From: Zanthoxylum bungeanum
Taxonomy: Eukaryota > Streptophyta > Magnoliopsida > Sapindales > Rutaceae
Assembly (NCBI GenBank): GCA_019454045.1
Contig: SKCR01038869.1
Coordinates: 45,366-109,365, forward strand
DNA: 64,000 nt
Direction of reading: 5' to 3'
This document shows positions 1-11,625 of the stretch, piece by piece. The notes under the pieces are model-generated. The model was not told the DNA's origin, did not search any database, and saw nothing but the letters and a program-made list of their open reading frames with translations. A program made the position numbers and the translations under genes. Positions within the stretch are counted from its first letter, which is position 1. The number at the start of each line of letters is the position of its first letter.

Positions 1-2840
1 TACTTAAAAATGATTGTCAAAGTTATGTTCACTACTAGTATTGAAATTAGATTTTAAATACTTAGTGTGGTACATAAAATATATGTATTGATGTTCAGAA
101 TCTGCTTTGAGCAGGATACTGACTTCAAGCTGAGATTGCTCTGCGAATCGGAAACGGGACGGAAGTCGCTGTTTCGACCGTAGATACTTAAGTTTAGGAA
201 CTACCCTTCGGGTGTGTACTTAAATTAGGAACTGTTATAATGTAACTAGTTTGACTAGAGACATTATCTCTATATCAGTGTTTTATCCATTGTGGATAAA
301 CCTTTATATTCTAGAACACTAAGTGTTTCATTATATAAAGATGATACTGAGATAAACACATTAGATGTGAATAACAGAATTTATATTTTGAATATAATTA
401 AAATCTCAAACATATAAAATGACAAATAAATAGCTCAAATTGATTGATCAATAGAGACTTATTTGTGGCATTGTTGTCTGGGACACAATTAAACAAGACT
501 CGTATATCCGCACTTTTGAAGAGTGGGTACTATGACTGATTTGACTATTCAAATAAAGTCTACGAATCTAGTTTGTTAGGTAAAGTACCTAAAACACTGT
601 TTACTTGGTAATAGTGTAAGTGCCACCGATCTGTTAGCCCTATTCATGGTGAAGTTAGTGGGCCCATATCTAGCTAGGCTAGATGTGAACATGAATGTTT
701 CGTGACCTTAACGGATGTGGCATCACGTTATGGTTATGTGTTTCTTTTGAAGAACACAGATCAGAAACTTTTAGAGTTTCGACACGAAGTAGATAAACAG
801 ATCGACTATAGTATTATGCCGTCACGGTAAGACCGTAATGAAAATACATAAGCAGTAAGTTTCAAACATACATGAAAGAGTATAGTATTCTTTCAGATGA
901 GGACTCCTCCCGAGACACGTCAGTTAGACGGTGTGTCCGAACGAAAACCGAATTTTGTTGGACATGATAAGGTTTATCATGAGTCGCTCTGAGCTATCAT
1001 TTCCTTCAACAGGATATGTATTAACAGTGCAAAACTTATTTAGAATAAGGTTCCATATAAATCTGTTTGACAGATATCATATTAGATATTAACGGGAAAG
1101 AAACCGGGTTTCTCATTCTTGATAATTTGGGTATGCCAGGCATAACGTTTGGATGATACCAAACTAGAACCCAAATTGGATAAGTGCCAATTATAGGTTA
1201 TCCTAAGGGAAACCATAAGTATAGTACTTATAAATCTCACATGAGAACAATATGATTGTTGCTCACCATGCGGTTTTCCTGAGAGGAATACCGATATGCA
1301 ATGGTCAGTGGGAGGATAGTGATACTAGATGAAAATCGGAGTAATACTGTTCAAGGCACGAAGTCCTTAATGGAACACATATAGTTCATCAAGGATGAGA
1401 CTATACCATTAATCTTCGAATACACAAGAACCGCGTAGATCGGAGAGAATCAGAAAACAACCTCGGGTATGGGTTTCTGAAGTAACCCCTTAAAGATGTA
1501 AATCTTATGGAGGTATACCAACCGACTACGTACGAGGAAGTGATACAAGGTATCAACTCCCTTTTATGGCAAAGTGCCATAAGTCCGAAATGGATTCCAT
1601 GTATAACAACTATGTTTGGATACTAGTTGTTGTACCGCAAGGCATTGTGCCTATTGGTACTATAAACGTCTTCAAGGAAGACATACATGGATGGCAACAT
1701 ACCAACGTACACAAGCTAGGCTTGTGACGGAAAGGTATCATTATCAACGTTATGTTAATAACGGTTCAACCTTTTACCTGTTGCCATAGTAAATCCATTT
1801 TGATGATGCTTATTGATACTGCATATTTCATTTATGAAATGTGTCAGTTAAAGATCAAAATCGCCTTCCTGAAAAGGAAACCTTTTGGAGGATGCTTACA
1901 ACATCCTGACGATTTTGTATAACCGACAAACAAGGTTTGCGGGTTATTCGATCCATGTTTGGATTGAAGCAAGCATAAGGTTATTGGAACCGACGTTTTG
2001 AAATAATCATAATGGTTTATGATTTGACTCAAAACGAAATAATTCTTGTGTATATAAGGAGGTTAGTGGGAGCGCACTGACAGTGAAATTCCCATAAAGC
2101 AATTGGTGGAAGCTTGGCTTTCATAGATATTCTCCATAGAAATCTGGGGAGTAACAACCTTTATTCAAGGAATAAAGATCTACTGGGATAGATTTGGAGT
2201 TGTTAACACTCTCTGGGAAATTGTACATTTAAAATGTACTTGATATGGTGTCTCATACGCTTTGAGCATATGGAGTCACAATCAGGACAATCCAAGTGAT
2301 AGTCACTGGATTGAAGTTAAGGACATCTATTAGTATCTTAGAGAACTAAAGATGTTGTCTAAAACTATGGAGAAGGAGAACTTGAAGTGACTGGGATCAC
2401 TGCTACAAGTTTCCAAACAGTTTAATACTACGGTACTATAAAGTTTGAAAAACGGGACAGTGAGCTGGAAATCTTTCGAGCAAGATACTGTTGCCGAATA
2501 AACAACAAATGCGGATTATTGCTGCAGCTGAGGCAGCAATAGAAGCCATTTGGGTCGATAATAAATCTAATTAGATTAGATATAGTTCTGTTAGCAGCTG
2601 AGCTAGGCGTCAGCACAAGGCTAAGGAATTAAAGGTCTCATCGACGATCCAGATATATACTTCTATATTCATCTGATTCGTTCGGATCATACATCGTGGC
2701 GATGTGATGATCGTATAAATCGCGTCAGACGATAATCATGGAAATCCGCTGACGAAAACCTTTTCTCAGCAATTTGAGCGAACCGTAGATAGTTCGGGTG
2801 TACGACACTTGAGTGACTGGCTATGTGCCAAGTGGGAGAT
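1..2840 (+). pseudogene. Copia element Z, decayed pol (PR/IN/RT/RNase H relic)
   Basis: No long frame is open, but pieces of Copia pol can be read in order on the plus strand. About 130-300 resembles the protease/pre-integrase linker (TSLTRDIISIS-like). About 625-810 resembles the integrase core start (DLL..L.....GP, then a Y.YV.L.....E.F.. pattern). About 1500-1760 matches the start of RT (WQSA...M.S..., then VPIG.KW.YK-like bases). About 2520-2560 matches RNase H (AAEAAIEAIWVDN) and about 2738-2770 the pol end (NPLTKTFSQQF). Order and strand are those of Ty1/Copia (integrase before RT). Frameshifts and stops are everywhere. The gag end and the 5' LTR lie outside the window. Copia identity is good; the lineage is not assigned. 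Confidence 0.75.
2828..2840 (+). promoter_or_regulatory. Polypurine tract of element Z
   Basis: CCAAGTGGGAGAT lies immediately before TGTTGG at 2841. This is the usual Copia arrangement of a plus-strand primer (AAGTGGGAG) abutting the 3' LTR, and it fixes both the strand of Z and the LTR start. Confidence 0.8.
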
Positions 2841-3890
2841 TGTTGGATAATATGACCCATAGCGTCACTATTTGTGCAGATCATAGTGATGTTGTACAAA
2901 TTAACTATGTGACAAGGAAATTGCACTCTCATCATTTGTGATTAGATCACCTTAGATATATAAATGAAGAGAGGTCCATATGATTAGTTCCTGGATTGAG
3001 ATGATATGAGACAGTATCAGTCCACGAAGGATTAATCATTAAATATCCCTAGTCGTAGTATTATCGAGACTGGACATCGATAATGCGGAATAGGCTAGTA
3101 TTGCACTTGTGCACGTTGTGAGGGCACAACATCATAGTTCTCATATATTTGGGTATTGGATACTCATGCAAGTGCGATAGGAGGTTGTGTTTCACCGATG
3201 GTACGGGAAATAGCTTCGCTCTGGATAGACCCATCGGAATCCCATTGGTATTATGACTATGTGTCTATGGGAATCCGACATCAGGGTAGGTGTATTTGGT
3301 CTTAACCTGAGACTTGCACCGCTAATGCTTACGACAATCAATATACTTTAGTTGAGGTCGTCTAGGACTCTAACCGGTTCTGTGTACGCCGAAGCTGAGT
3401 ATATTGAGAATCGTAGAGTATTGGGTGTGATGTCAAGACGGAAGTATCACTCCAGTCATAGTGGAGATGATGTCACGCAGGATACGGTATTAGTACTCTG
3501 AGGTGCTGCAGCCATTGGGATATTATGACAAGGTCATGTATATCCGATTATAGAGACTAGTTACCAGACATCCGACATGTGGTTCGTACGAGGCATACAC
3601 TTATCCAGCCCCAGGCCTAGCACGTGACTATCCGATACTGGGCCGATATGCACAATACTACTGTATACTACGCCTGATACAGATCTATATATTCCTGTAA
3701 GAATATTTCCGGAGAATTGGGTAGGCATGGCGCTTTGCTAGAGGCCAACCTTGTCTTGTGAATCGGTGTAAACGTGGTACGAGGTACTTACGTGTTCGGA
3801 TAGTCCGACGACCCGATTTACTGCCAACATATCCGGGGATCTCATGGGTCGCGTCCCAATGATACACCGATGAAGTATGGCTCGCACTTT

Positions 3891-4192
3891 AATTAATCTG
3901 GGATTAATTCAATGAGAGAGAAAATTAATCTGGGATTAATTACGGAGATATTTTATCTGGGATAAAATATCGTCTAATGAGAGAAAATGATTAATTTGGA
4001 ATTAATCGGTAAAGTTAATATATTCGATATATTGAACGAAATTAGATTTCGACGCGGAATTGAAATTAGATTTTAATTCGGGCGAACGAATTAATTTAGA
4101 ATTAATTCGTTGGCGACGTGAATAGTGAAATCGCTAGGCGTAATCATTTAATTACGACGCAACGGTAAATTCGCTAATTATGAATTAGCGAA
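3891..4192. repeat. Array of short perfect palindromes with three-base loops
   Basis: At least six hairpin-forming palindromes follow each other: 3891-3909 and 3923-3941 (arms AATTAATC/GATTAATT, loop TGG), 3947-3971 (arms GATATTTTATC/GATAAAATATC, loop TGG), 3989-4007 (arms GATTAATT/AATTAATC, loop TGG), about 4085-4111 (12-bp arms AACGAATTAATT/AATTAATTCGTT, loop TAG) and 4170-4192 (arms TTCGCTAATT/AATTAGCGAA, loop ATG). Weaker ones lie between (AATATA..TATATT near 4018, CGTAAT..ATTACG near 4139). Arm sequences differ but pairing is kept. They sit inside the Z LTR. Function unknown. Confidence 0.85.
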
Positions 4193-4248
4193 CCCGAGCC
4201 CGAGTGTGATTGCGAGCGCATTAGTATTTCGAATTCGAGTGCGGCAAC

Positions 4249-4357
4249 GCAAGTCACATCAAGCGTCAAATCATTCGTCACATCAAACGTCAAATCAAAT
4301 GTCGCTTTGAGTGATGTGACATCTTGTCACTTGATTGATGGAAGGATGTGACTTGAT
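4249..4357. repeat. Inverted repeat in the Z LTR
   Basis: CAAGTCACATC near 4249 is the reverse complement of GATGTGACTTG near 4345. Between them are repeated GTCACATCAAA / TGATGTGAC words, so the whole stretch can fold on itself. It lies just downstream of the palindrome array and upstream of the likely transcribed end of the LTR. Confidence 0.6.
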
Positions 4358-4912
4358 GTAGTTGGTAGTGGTTGGAAAAGGCATTTGATAGGTGATGGAC
4401 ATATATTGTTTTATATGTGTTTGTTTGACTTTTGGAAAGTGTAAATTGTTATATTTAATTTTGGAAAATATATATAACAATTACCTAAACCTTTTACCAA
4501 CCAATTCACATTTTTTCTTCTCTCATTCTCTCCCATTATTCACGCCCAAGGGGCTGGTATTTCCTCTCTGTTCTGCCTCCATTTGCCGAGCAGTGGAGGT
4601 CTTTTGGAGCCAAATTTGTGGCAATTTTGGCTTGAGCTAGCACTCTAAGATGCATACGAAGGTGTTAGGGACACTCACCCACGAGCCGGGAATCAAACGA
4701 CGCAAATTCGAGGCTCAAATTCATGAACAAAAACTGAAAAACGTGAGGCAGTGGACTGGTCACTGCAGTTGCGATTTTGGAGGTGAAAATCAATTTGTTC
4801 TTCACCAAATCGTCTCAACCGATCAATGTAAGTATTCTGCAACTTATTTGATATGTATTTCACACTTTATCATGCTTGTTTGATGATCTTGGGACCTAGA
4901 ATAAAACCAACA

Positions 4913-7778
4913 AGACTCCAGAGATAAAAGTACTTAAAATTTAATAAAAGTACCAGTGAGGACAGTGAGATTAGATGGTAAAGTTATAGCCTATAGCAAG
5001 AGCAGAGAGCCGAGATCTAGGAAGTAACTAGAAGAATGAATCACCACTGGCATTGGTAGCACAACTTAGAACTAAGAGTGAGGATGCATAATTAATTAAG
5101 AAGAATACAAAGAGTAACAAGGAAATTCAGAACATTCAGACACATAGTTAATATAGTAAGAAGACAGTAGCATAGATAATTGATAATAGTTGTGGACCCA
5201 AGACATTGAATAGTCGACCAAGTTCCTGTAGAACGAATGATGACCATTCCTTCCAGAAACCTCGATTCTAGTAAGTATATAGACACCTAACCAGATCATC
5301 ACCGAACTTAAGTGTAAAACAGAATGCGTATCAACAGATCTTTAAGGAATACATATGATCCTTAAGGAATACATATGCTCACCCCTCAACTGTGAGCCCA
5401 GTAAAGAGAAGAACCAGTAAAGAAGAGCAATTGACAGATTAGAAAATTGCGAGATGGCTAGACAACCAAATTGATGAGTCCAATAAAACATAGATAAGAA
5501 GCATGAGATAGAATAGTTCGCAGCCACGATAAGTTGAGCGAAGTTTGGAAGCCACCATTGAATTAAGAAACCCTTAAGGAAGTAAAGACTTAGAAGTATG
5601 AAGAGACCAGAGAGAATGATTCTCAGGAATATAGCGAACAACTTATAAAGAGTCTCATCGTATTGAAAATGAAAGACTATGTAAAAAGTAATACCTGAAT
5701 CAAGAAGATTTAGTAGGAGATGTCCAGAGCAATCGAAGTTGATTGAGTTTCCAAGAGAATAAAAAGTGCAAGAAACTAATATGAGAAGGAAAGTCAGGGG
5801 ACATAACAAAACTTAGTGAAGAAGAATAATAGAGGCCAGAGGGAGTACGGTAGGAGTTTGAGAGAGTATAAACCTTACGGAGGTTCACAATAAAGGGTGG
5901 TATTATCGATAATTAGAAAAGAAATTAGTAATAAATTTGAAATATGAAATTCAGATAGTTCCTAGTAGTAGTATCCTAGTAGGGGAGCCAACACCAGACA
6001 TGTAAACAACAAAGTTATAAGTTTATAGATGAACAACATAAACAACTACAACATAAGTAGCCAGTGAGAACACCACCATCGGAAGACTCTAGGATGAAAT
6101 CCACCCTCCCAACCCTCGTTAAACAACGGCAACAAAGAAAGACTTCGATGTTCACCTCAAAATATTCCCAGAAACAAGAGAATGCATAGTGGAAAGAGAT
6201 CGAAACAGAAAACCTTTAGATATAGTAAAAGAATAGAATAAAAGAGGAAATAATTCTAAGGGAGAGAACTAAAAGAGAAATTATGTAGATAAAATAATGA
6301 AGAGAGAAAATACTAATTAAGTAGTGACAATGATATAAGAGAACAACATTAAACATGATTAGGGACATGTGAGAGGTAATATCTTTCGGATACGAAGACA
6401 TAAATATAGAACATAAAATTTTCAAGTACAGAATAGAATATGAGGGTAGGCAAACAGGTCAGCAAGCAAAAGGCTTGAAAGTGAAACTGTCAAGGTGCAA
6501 CGACAGTAGAAGAAAATACTAAGTAAGTATTGTCAGAAGTGTAGTATAATACAGAACCGAGAAAATAAGTTTACTACAATATAGGAAACAATAAAGAATA
6601 AGTATCTTAACATGCAACCAGGTATGGAAAATGAGTTGGTGTGAAGGAACAACAACCAGATGTATAGTAATAATGAAAGAAAGGTACAAAAAGAGTATGA
6701 ACTTTAGCCGGGACCAAATCGCCAGCGTCGATGTTAATAGTAGGGAATGCGGTTTAGGCACCAAGGAGCATGCAACTAAGCCTGAATCTTTAGCCAATTG
6801 AGGAGGACCACTAGGAAACTACCCAGAAGCAATATTTTAAGTACGAACGTCATCAGTAGGCAATATCAGAAAGCTAAGAAGCCCTAGGCCTCCATAGATA
6901 AGCAAAAATATTGGAACTTGAAGAGAGAAGCTCATAAACAGTTGAAGTTTGGCATGATGAATATACAGAGTTAAGTAGCTAAGAGATGAGAAAGAATATT
7001 AAGATCAAGTTGGACAAGTGGAGCAAAAGAAGAATCGAGTACAAGCATTATTAATAATGACAAGGATCACTCCTGTAAAATTATTGATTCCGGAAGAGGA
7101 ACATAGAAAGTCTAACCGTGGAGACACTAATATTTCTAGTGAAAGTGAAAGGTATCAGCTAAGAAGAACTCGATCGAGTCGAATAATTATTGAGCATAAC
7201 TAAATATCTAGAGAAAGATATTTCCTTGGAGATAAGGAATGTTGAGCACAACTAGAGGTCCAGAAATGAGGTAGTCAAGGATACTCAGCGAAGATCTTAT
7301 GAAACGAGAATGAGGTAGTACTTCTCAGTAAAGAACTTAAGGGATATTCACTGAAGCCACGAAATTTGAAGTAGTTTACCCAAGTACGACAAGAGGTACG
7401 ATTCATGAGCTAGATATTAAGAAAGATAGAGAATATCATATGTTTACTAGTCAAGTGCTAAATAATCAGCCAGGCAAAGACCTTCATTGTTAAGTCAAAT
7501 AGAATCCCCGATGATACAGAATAATTACAGCAAATAAAGAGTTCACACAGACAAATTAGTGTTTAGCCCTAGTTACGACTTCCTAGTCATGACATTCTAG
7601 GTTCAGCATGACCATCATATTGTCTTGTGGTGAAATGATAGCACACGGAAAATCATCGGGAAATGGAATAATACAGTGGATGAGACAAAGGCGATGGGTG
7701 GTTTATAAAGAACCCATAAATCCTGTGATATATGATAAGATCCCAAGTTTAAAGAAGATTCGAGGACGAATCCTATTT
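4913..7778 (+). pseudogene. Gypsy element Y, decayed pol (3' half)
   Basis: Sequence just right of the Z LTR resembles the RNase H start of Ty3/Gypsy pol: GKVIAYSKSR-like bases at 4976-5010. No intact frame follows for 2.8 kb. The downstream end, TTCGAGGACGAATCC followed by a polypurine tract, is characteristic of chromovirus-type (Tekay/Del-like) Gypsy elements. The rest of pol, gag and the 5' LTR would lie left of Z, outside the window, so Z is inserted in Y. Minus-strand frames of 60-155 codons here (for example 5342-5809) have no recognisable domain and are left out. Superfamily moderately sure; lineage is inference. Confidence 0.5.
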
Positions 7779-7792
7779 AAGGGGGGAGAATT
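7779..7792 (+). promoter_or_regulatory. Polypurine tract of Gypsy element Y
   Basis: AAGGGGGGAGAATT follows the typical Gypsy phrase GAGGACGAATCC and precedes TATAACGA, which corresponds to the usual LTR start TGTAACGA. It primes plus-strand DNA synthesis in such elements and gives the strand of Y as plus. Confidence 0.75.
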
Positions 7793-8204
7793 TATAACGA
7801 TCGAGAATCTCAACTATTGTTATACTGTGGGACGAGTGTCACATAATATAAATCATGTTTGGAAACATATACCCTCGTGAGATGACTTTGGGAACAATCG
7901 GTAAATTCTTCAAAAAACCCGATATTCGATGGTACGATGTTCTACTTCGGGCCGCACAGAATATTTTAGCCATAACTTTCTCATAAGAACTCTGATTTTT
8001 ATGAATTTTATATCGTTGGAAAGCTGGGATTAAGATCTACAACTTTCACGTTGAACATTTTTCCAAATTCAAGCTAGAAACGAGTAGAAAATTCAAAATA
8101 AAAATTTAGATGAATAGTACCCGAGGGTCATTCTAGAGAATTCTCAAAGTTTCTACAAGTCTCTAAAATTTTCTCTACTTTTGACAGTTTCAAACAAGCC
8201 CAAG

Positions 8205-8212
8205 TATAAAAA
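8205..8212 (+). promoter_or_regulatory. TATA box in the Y LTR
   Basis: TATAAAAA followed by GGGG in an otherwise AT-mixed region, 412 bp into the LTR and followed by a purine-rich leader. It is the likely core promoter of Y in plus orientation. Activity is not implied. Confidence 0.55.
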
Positions 8213-8259
8213 GGGGTTACTATTACCATTTTCATAAAATTAGAAAGAAAAAGGGAATA

Positions 8260-8350
8260 AGAAAAATGTAGAAGGAAGAAGAAAAGAAAGAAGAAGAAGA
8301 AGAAGAAGGGAAGAAGAAGAAGAGAGAGGAAGGAAAAGAAGGAAGAAGAA
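8260..8350 (+). repeat. GAA/GGAA-rich purine tract
   Basis: About 90 bp of almost pure A/G (GAAGAAGAAG, GGAAGAAGAAG runs) lie just downstream of the Y TATA box. The minus strand reads as an open frame rich in Phe, Ser and Leu (8128-8427), a by-product of the simple repeat. Confidence 0.85.
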
Positions 8351-9414
8351 GCAAGTGCTAAACACTCATTCACCCAACAAAGAATAAGAAAAGCTACCAT
8401 GAAGGCTTGAGGAATGAAGGAAATCAAGAGAATAAAGGTAAGAAGACTTGACCCATAAACTTGGTTTGTTAGATTTTAGAAGCATGATGATAGAATATGG
8501 ATGTTTGCATGATAAGAATTGCATAATTGACCGGCGTGATCACACACGTATAATGCAAGCGCACCTATCGTTCAAGTAGTATAAAATGTATCGATCTCAC
8601 AAGGACTTAATACCTAAGCTATTAATTTATGAAGCCAAATATTTACGAGTATCTAATAGATTGATTGTTTGATTGGATGGTGACTTTAAACTAAAGACGA
8701 ATAAATAAAATAATGTGAAAGTAAATTAAGGAAAAATTCAATATTAAGAAACAATCTAGGGTTGTGAATCCTTCCAATATCTTTTTAAAGATGAAGTGGT
8801 TATTTTACGTTTGTGCAATATATTGATTTATTAACCTGGAACACGAATTTATGCAAAAGCCTCTTCCGATTGTCAGATGCAAATACCCAGAATAACCCAA
8901 TTAATCATATTCCTATGTCAACCAAGTTATCTGAGTTCATTAAGATTAAGTTCCAATTATGGCTACCCCTGCCCGACAAGTATATGTAAGGAAATCTATT
9001 AAGGGTTATCTATCTTTAAGGAAGATCGTGAGTTATTGAATCTAGAGCTTAAATCTAAAATCTCTTTTCCAAGTTCATTTTAAGTTTACCAAATCAATCT
9101 TATTAATGGCCAGTTAACAAGGAGCATTAAGACTAAGGCTCAATAAATAAACCTTTATAATACCCAAACAGTAAAATAACCCCTTATAAACCGGTGATAT
9201 TGGAATTCATCACAATCCCAGATAACAGGTTTAGTTACCACACATATCTAAGGCTAGTAAAAGTTTAAATAAAATAAATGACATAAAGTAAAAGCTCGAA
9301 ATTAAAAAGGTAAATAAAGCAATAAAGAAAATGATGGGGGTTAGAGGATCCACTTTTATTACTTCTATTTTAGATATCTCCCTTATTATAATATATTAAC
9401 TTTGCATGACATTA

Positions 9415-9575
9415 CCAACCGACCATATAGGTGGTATCCTGATTAAGTCAGATTTAAGATTAATTCCAACCGACCATAAGGGCGGTATCTAATTTAGTCA
9501 GGTTAAAACCAATTTTATTAAGTCCAACCGACCATAAAGGTGGTATCTCATTAAGTCAGGTTTTAAATAGTTTAT
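9415..9575. repeat. Three-copy tandem repeat (about 50-57 bp unit)
   Basis: The phrase CCAACCGACCATA(A/T)(A)(G)GG(C/T)GGTATC followed by (A/T)TTAAGTCAG or ATTTAGTCAG starts three times, near 9416, 9466 and 9523, with diverged linkers. It lies inside the unclassified insertion. Confidence 0.75.
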
Positions 9576-9849
9576 ATATTATAATTAAGGGAGATTAATC
9601 TAAATATTAGTAATAAAAGCTTGACCTTTCACCCCAGCAGAGGGGAGTTACCTCCCCATGCTGAACAGTATAATTAACGACTGAAAAGTAAAGAAAAGAA
9701 AGTATTGTTGCATAAAATAAATAAAATTAAATACAGAAAGCTGTAAATAAATAATCAAGATACAATCTTCTTAGTATTCTTAAGGAATTCCTTAGAAGAA
9801 AGTATGAATTGGAATTCTGAAATCAACCTTAATTTATAAGAAAATCCTT

Positions 9850-10200
9850 GCCTCTCGCGTCGCGACGTGTGAAACATTGAGCATCGCGACGCACCGTAGA
9901 TTTTGGACGTGTGGCACGGGCTTCGCGGAGATGGTGACATGTGGCATCGGCAGCGTCGACATCTGAATTATTGGGTCCGCATCGCGATGCTGACGTTAGC
10001 AATGACGTGTTCTGTCGGCAGCATGGGATGATGACACGTGTCCGGCGCAAGTTAGCACGATTGCTGTGATGGTGACACGTAACAGACACATGTTAGCAAA
10101 TGCGCATGTTAGCAAATCTACTATGATGTTGACATATGGCAGGTGTACGTTAGTGGCACATAATAGCAGATGGCGCATTTTAGCACGGCGCTTTTTAGCA
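9850..10200. repeat. CG-rich stretch with recurring GTTAGCA and (T)CGCGA words
   Basis: The stretch is GC-richer than its surroundings. TCGCGACG words occur near 9859 and 9891, and ATCGCGATGC near 9980. GTGACA(C/T)GT occurs near 9928, 10032 and 10072, and (T)GTTAGCA occurs repeatedly from 10000 to 10190. The units are too diverged for a clear period. No gene is seen. Confidence 0.5.
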
Positions 10201-11329
10201 GGAAATTTACATTTTTACCATTTTTATCCGTTTTTTTGCTGTTTTGGTCCCGAATTGATTCGAGAGAGTCCTGTTATTTTATTTATCTACAAAATAACAC
10301 AAAACACATCAAAATATTCACAAAACTCAAGAAACTATACAAAATATTAGGTCAAAGGGACTGTAAATATTGATATATTTACCGCTTATTAATAATGGTA
10401 ATTGATAAGTCAAGAAAGTGATTGTTGATTTAAAGTACCCAAATTTTGGAAGATTTAAGGGTTTTGTGAAAAACAAGGATAATGAGATTTAGAGAATTGG
10501 TTGATGATGATAATTTAATATAGAATATGTGAATTTGAAGTTTAAAAGATTTATTTGTGTGATAATAAGTTGAATTGTGTATTGGTGATCCAATTGGGTA
10601 AAGAAGACTTGAGGAACCAAGTGTGGAAACCTGGAAAATAGGTGCGTGTCGCGACGCTGGAAAATATAAACAGATTGTTTCTGGAATTTCCAGGTCGTAA
10701 CGCGCATAGACTTGCGTCACGACGCGCATTGGAAATCAGCAAGCAATCGTTTCTAGAATGGTTAGCGTCGCGACACATAAGACACTGCGACGCGACACGA
10801 ATACCAGAATTTCCCTAAAAATAATTTTAAACCATCCCAGTTCCACCCTAGCATGTTAGAGGCCGCCTTATAGGTCTCGTATCAATTCATATACATACCT
10901 TACATAAAGACTCTAGCATGATAAGCCTTGTAGATAAAGCATATAAATGTATTAATAAACATAGCTAAGTTCCGAAGCTCATTTTACGATGTATATGCTA
11001 ATCAAGTTTTCGATCATAGATTATCCATAGGAACCAATATATTTTTTGATGAAGGGATTCAATGCCAACCAAATTCCAAAATCAGTGAGTGGACACTCTC
11101 CTTTTAAACTAACTTTCATTATTTTTAGTGTCAGAATTATTTTTACGCTTTAGGGCGTTAGACGATTTCTATTACTGTTGTTACATGAAAGTTTATTTTT
11201 AAGTTTACGCTTGAGATATAAATATTTTTCAAACATGCGATTTATGGTTTTCGAGGCATGGGGGAAAAACCCACCTCAGTATGTACCTTGTTACAGACTT
11301 GGAATTGACGGATGACATGTGCACATGTA

Positions 11330-11625
11330 GAGGACTGGGGGGACGGCGATATGCAACGCCCCCAGATCCTAGTTCAGGACTATAGATGACAAATGCCCCT
11401 AGATCCTAGTTTCAGATTTTGGAGGGTAGCATAGATCCGCACCCCCAGTTCTAGTTTAGTGGCTTGGGGGACGACGATACGTAACGTCACAATACCACTA
11501 GTTTCAAGGACAGTAGTGGCATGCTTTGGGGGACGGCGATGCATAATGTCCCAAAGTCATGGATTTGCACTCCTGGCTCTAGTTAGGCGTATGTGGGGAT
11601 GGCGATATGTAACGCCCCCATACGT
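11330..11625 (+). repeat. Hairpin repeats in the late Y LTR
   Basis: A motif of the form GGGGGACGGCGATATGCAACGC then CCCCA recurs with changes near 11337, 11466, 11529 and 11593, with a shortened copy between 11380 and 11400. Each copy pairs with itself (CTGGGGGG..ACGCCCCCAG in the first). CCTAGTT or CTAGTTT links the units. The repeat sits upstream of the LTR end. Confidence 0.7.

Larger units (their letters stand above)
2841..4912 (+). mobile_element. 3' LTR of Copia element Z (about 2.07 kb)
   Basis: The LTR starts TGTTGG directly after the polypurine tract and ends CCAACA at 4912, a perfect 6-bp terminal inverted repeat. The matching 5' LTR is outside the window, so the right end rests on this inverted repeat and on the change to Gypsy-like sequence just after it. 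The middle (3891-4200) is an unusual run of palindromes, and 4249-4357 holds a further inverted repeat. A pyrimidine-rich stretch lies near 4505-4545. Short open frames inside (for example 4392-4640 and 4650-4883) match nothing I know and I do not regard them as genes. Confidence 0.7.
8531..10398. mobile_element. Unclassified 1.87-kb insertion in the Y LTR
   Basis: TAATTGA occurs at 8524-8530 and again at 10399-10405. Removing one copy and the sequence between restores a smooth LTR reading (GCATAATTGATAAGTC). The inserted DNA starts CCGGCGTGATCACAC and ends TTATTAATAATGG. It has no recognisable coding capacity, no clear terminal inverted repeat and no TG..CA ends. Its start (CGTATAATGCAAGCG, AAGTAGTATAAA, CGATCTCACAAGGACT) resembles a non-coding repeat I recall as common in plant genomes but cannot classify. 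It contains a small tandem repeat (9415-9575) and a CG-rich part (about 9850-10200). Confidence 0.6.

Noticed and set aside
5342..5809. 155-codon minus-strand frame, Leu/Phe/Ile-rich, resembling a membrane protein
   Set aside because: It lies in the purine-rich plus strand of a decayed Gypsy pol, whose complement reads as hydrophobic codons. It has no start context, no family and no exon structure.
8128..8427. 99-codon Phe/Leu-rich minus-strand frame
   Set aside because: It is the complement of a GAA-type simple repeat inside the Y LTR.
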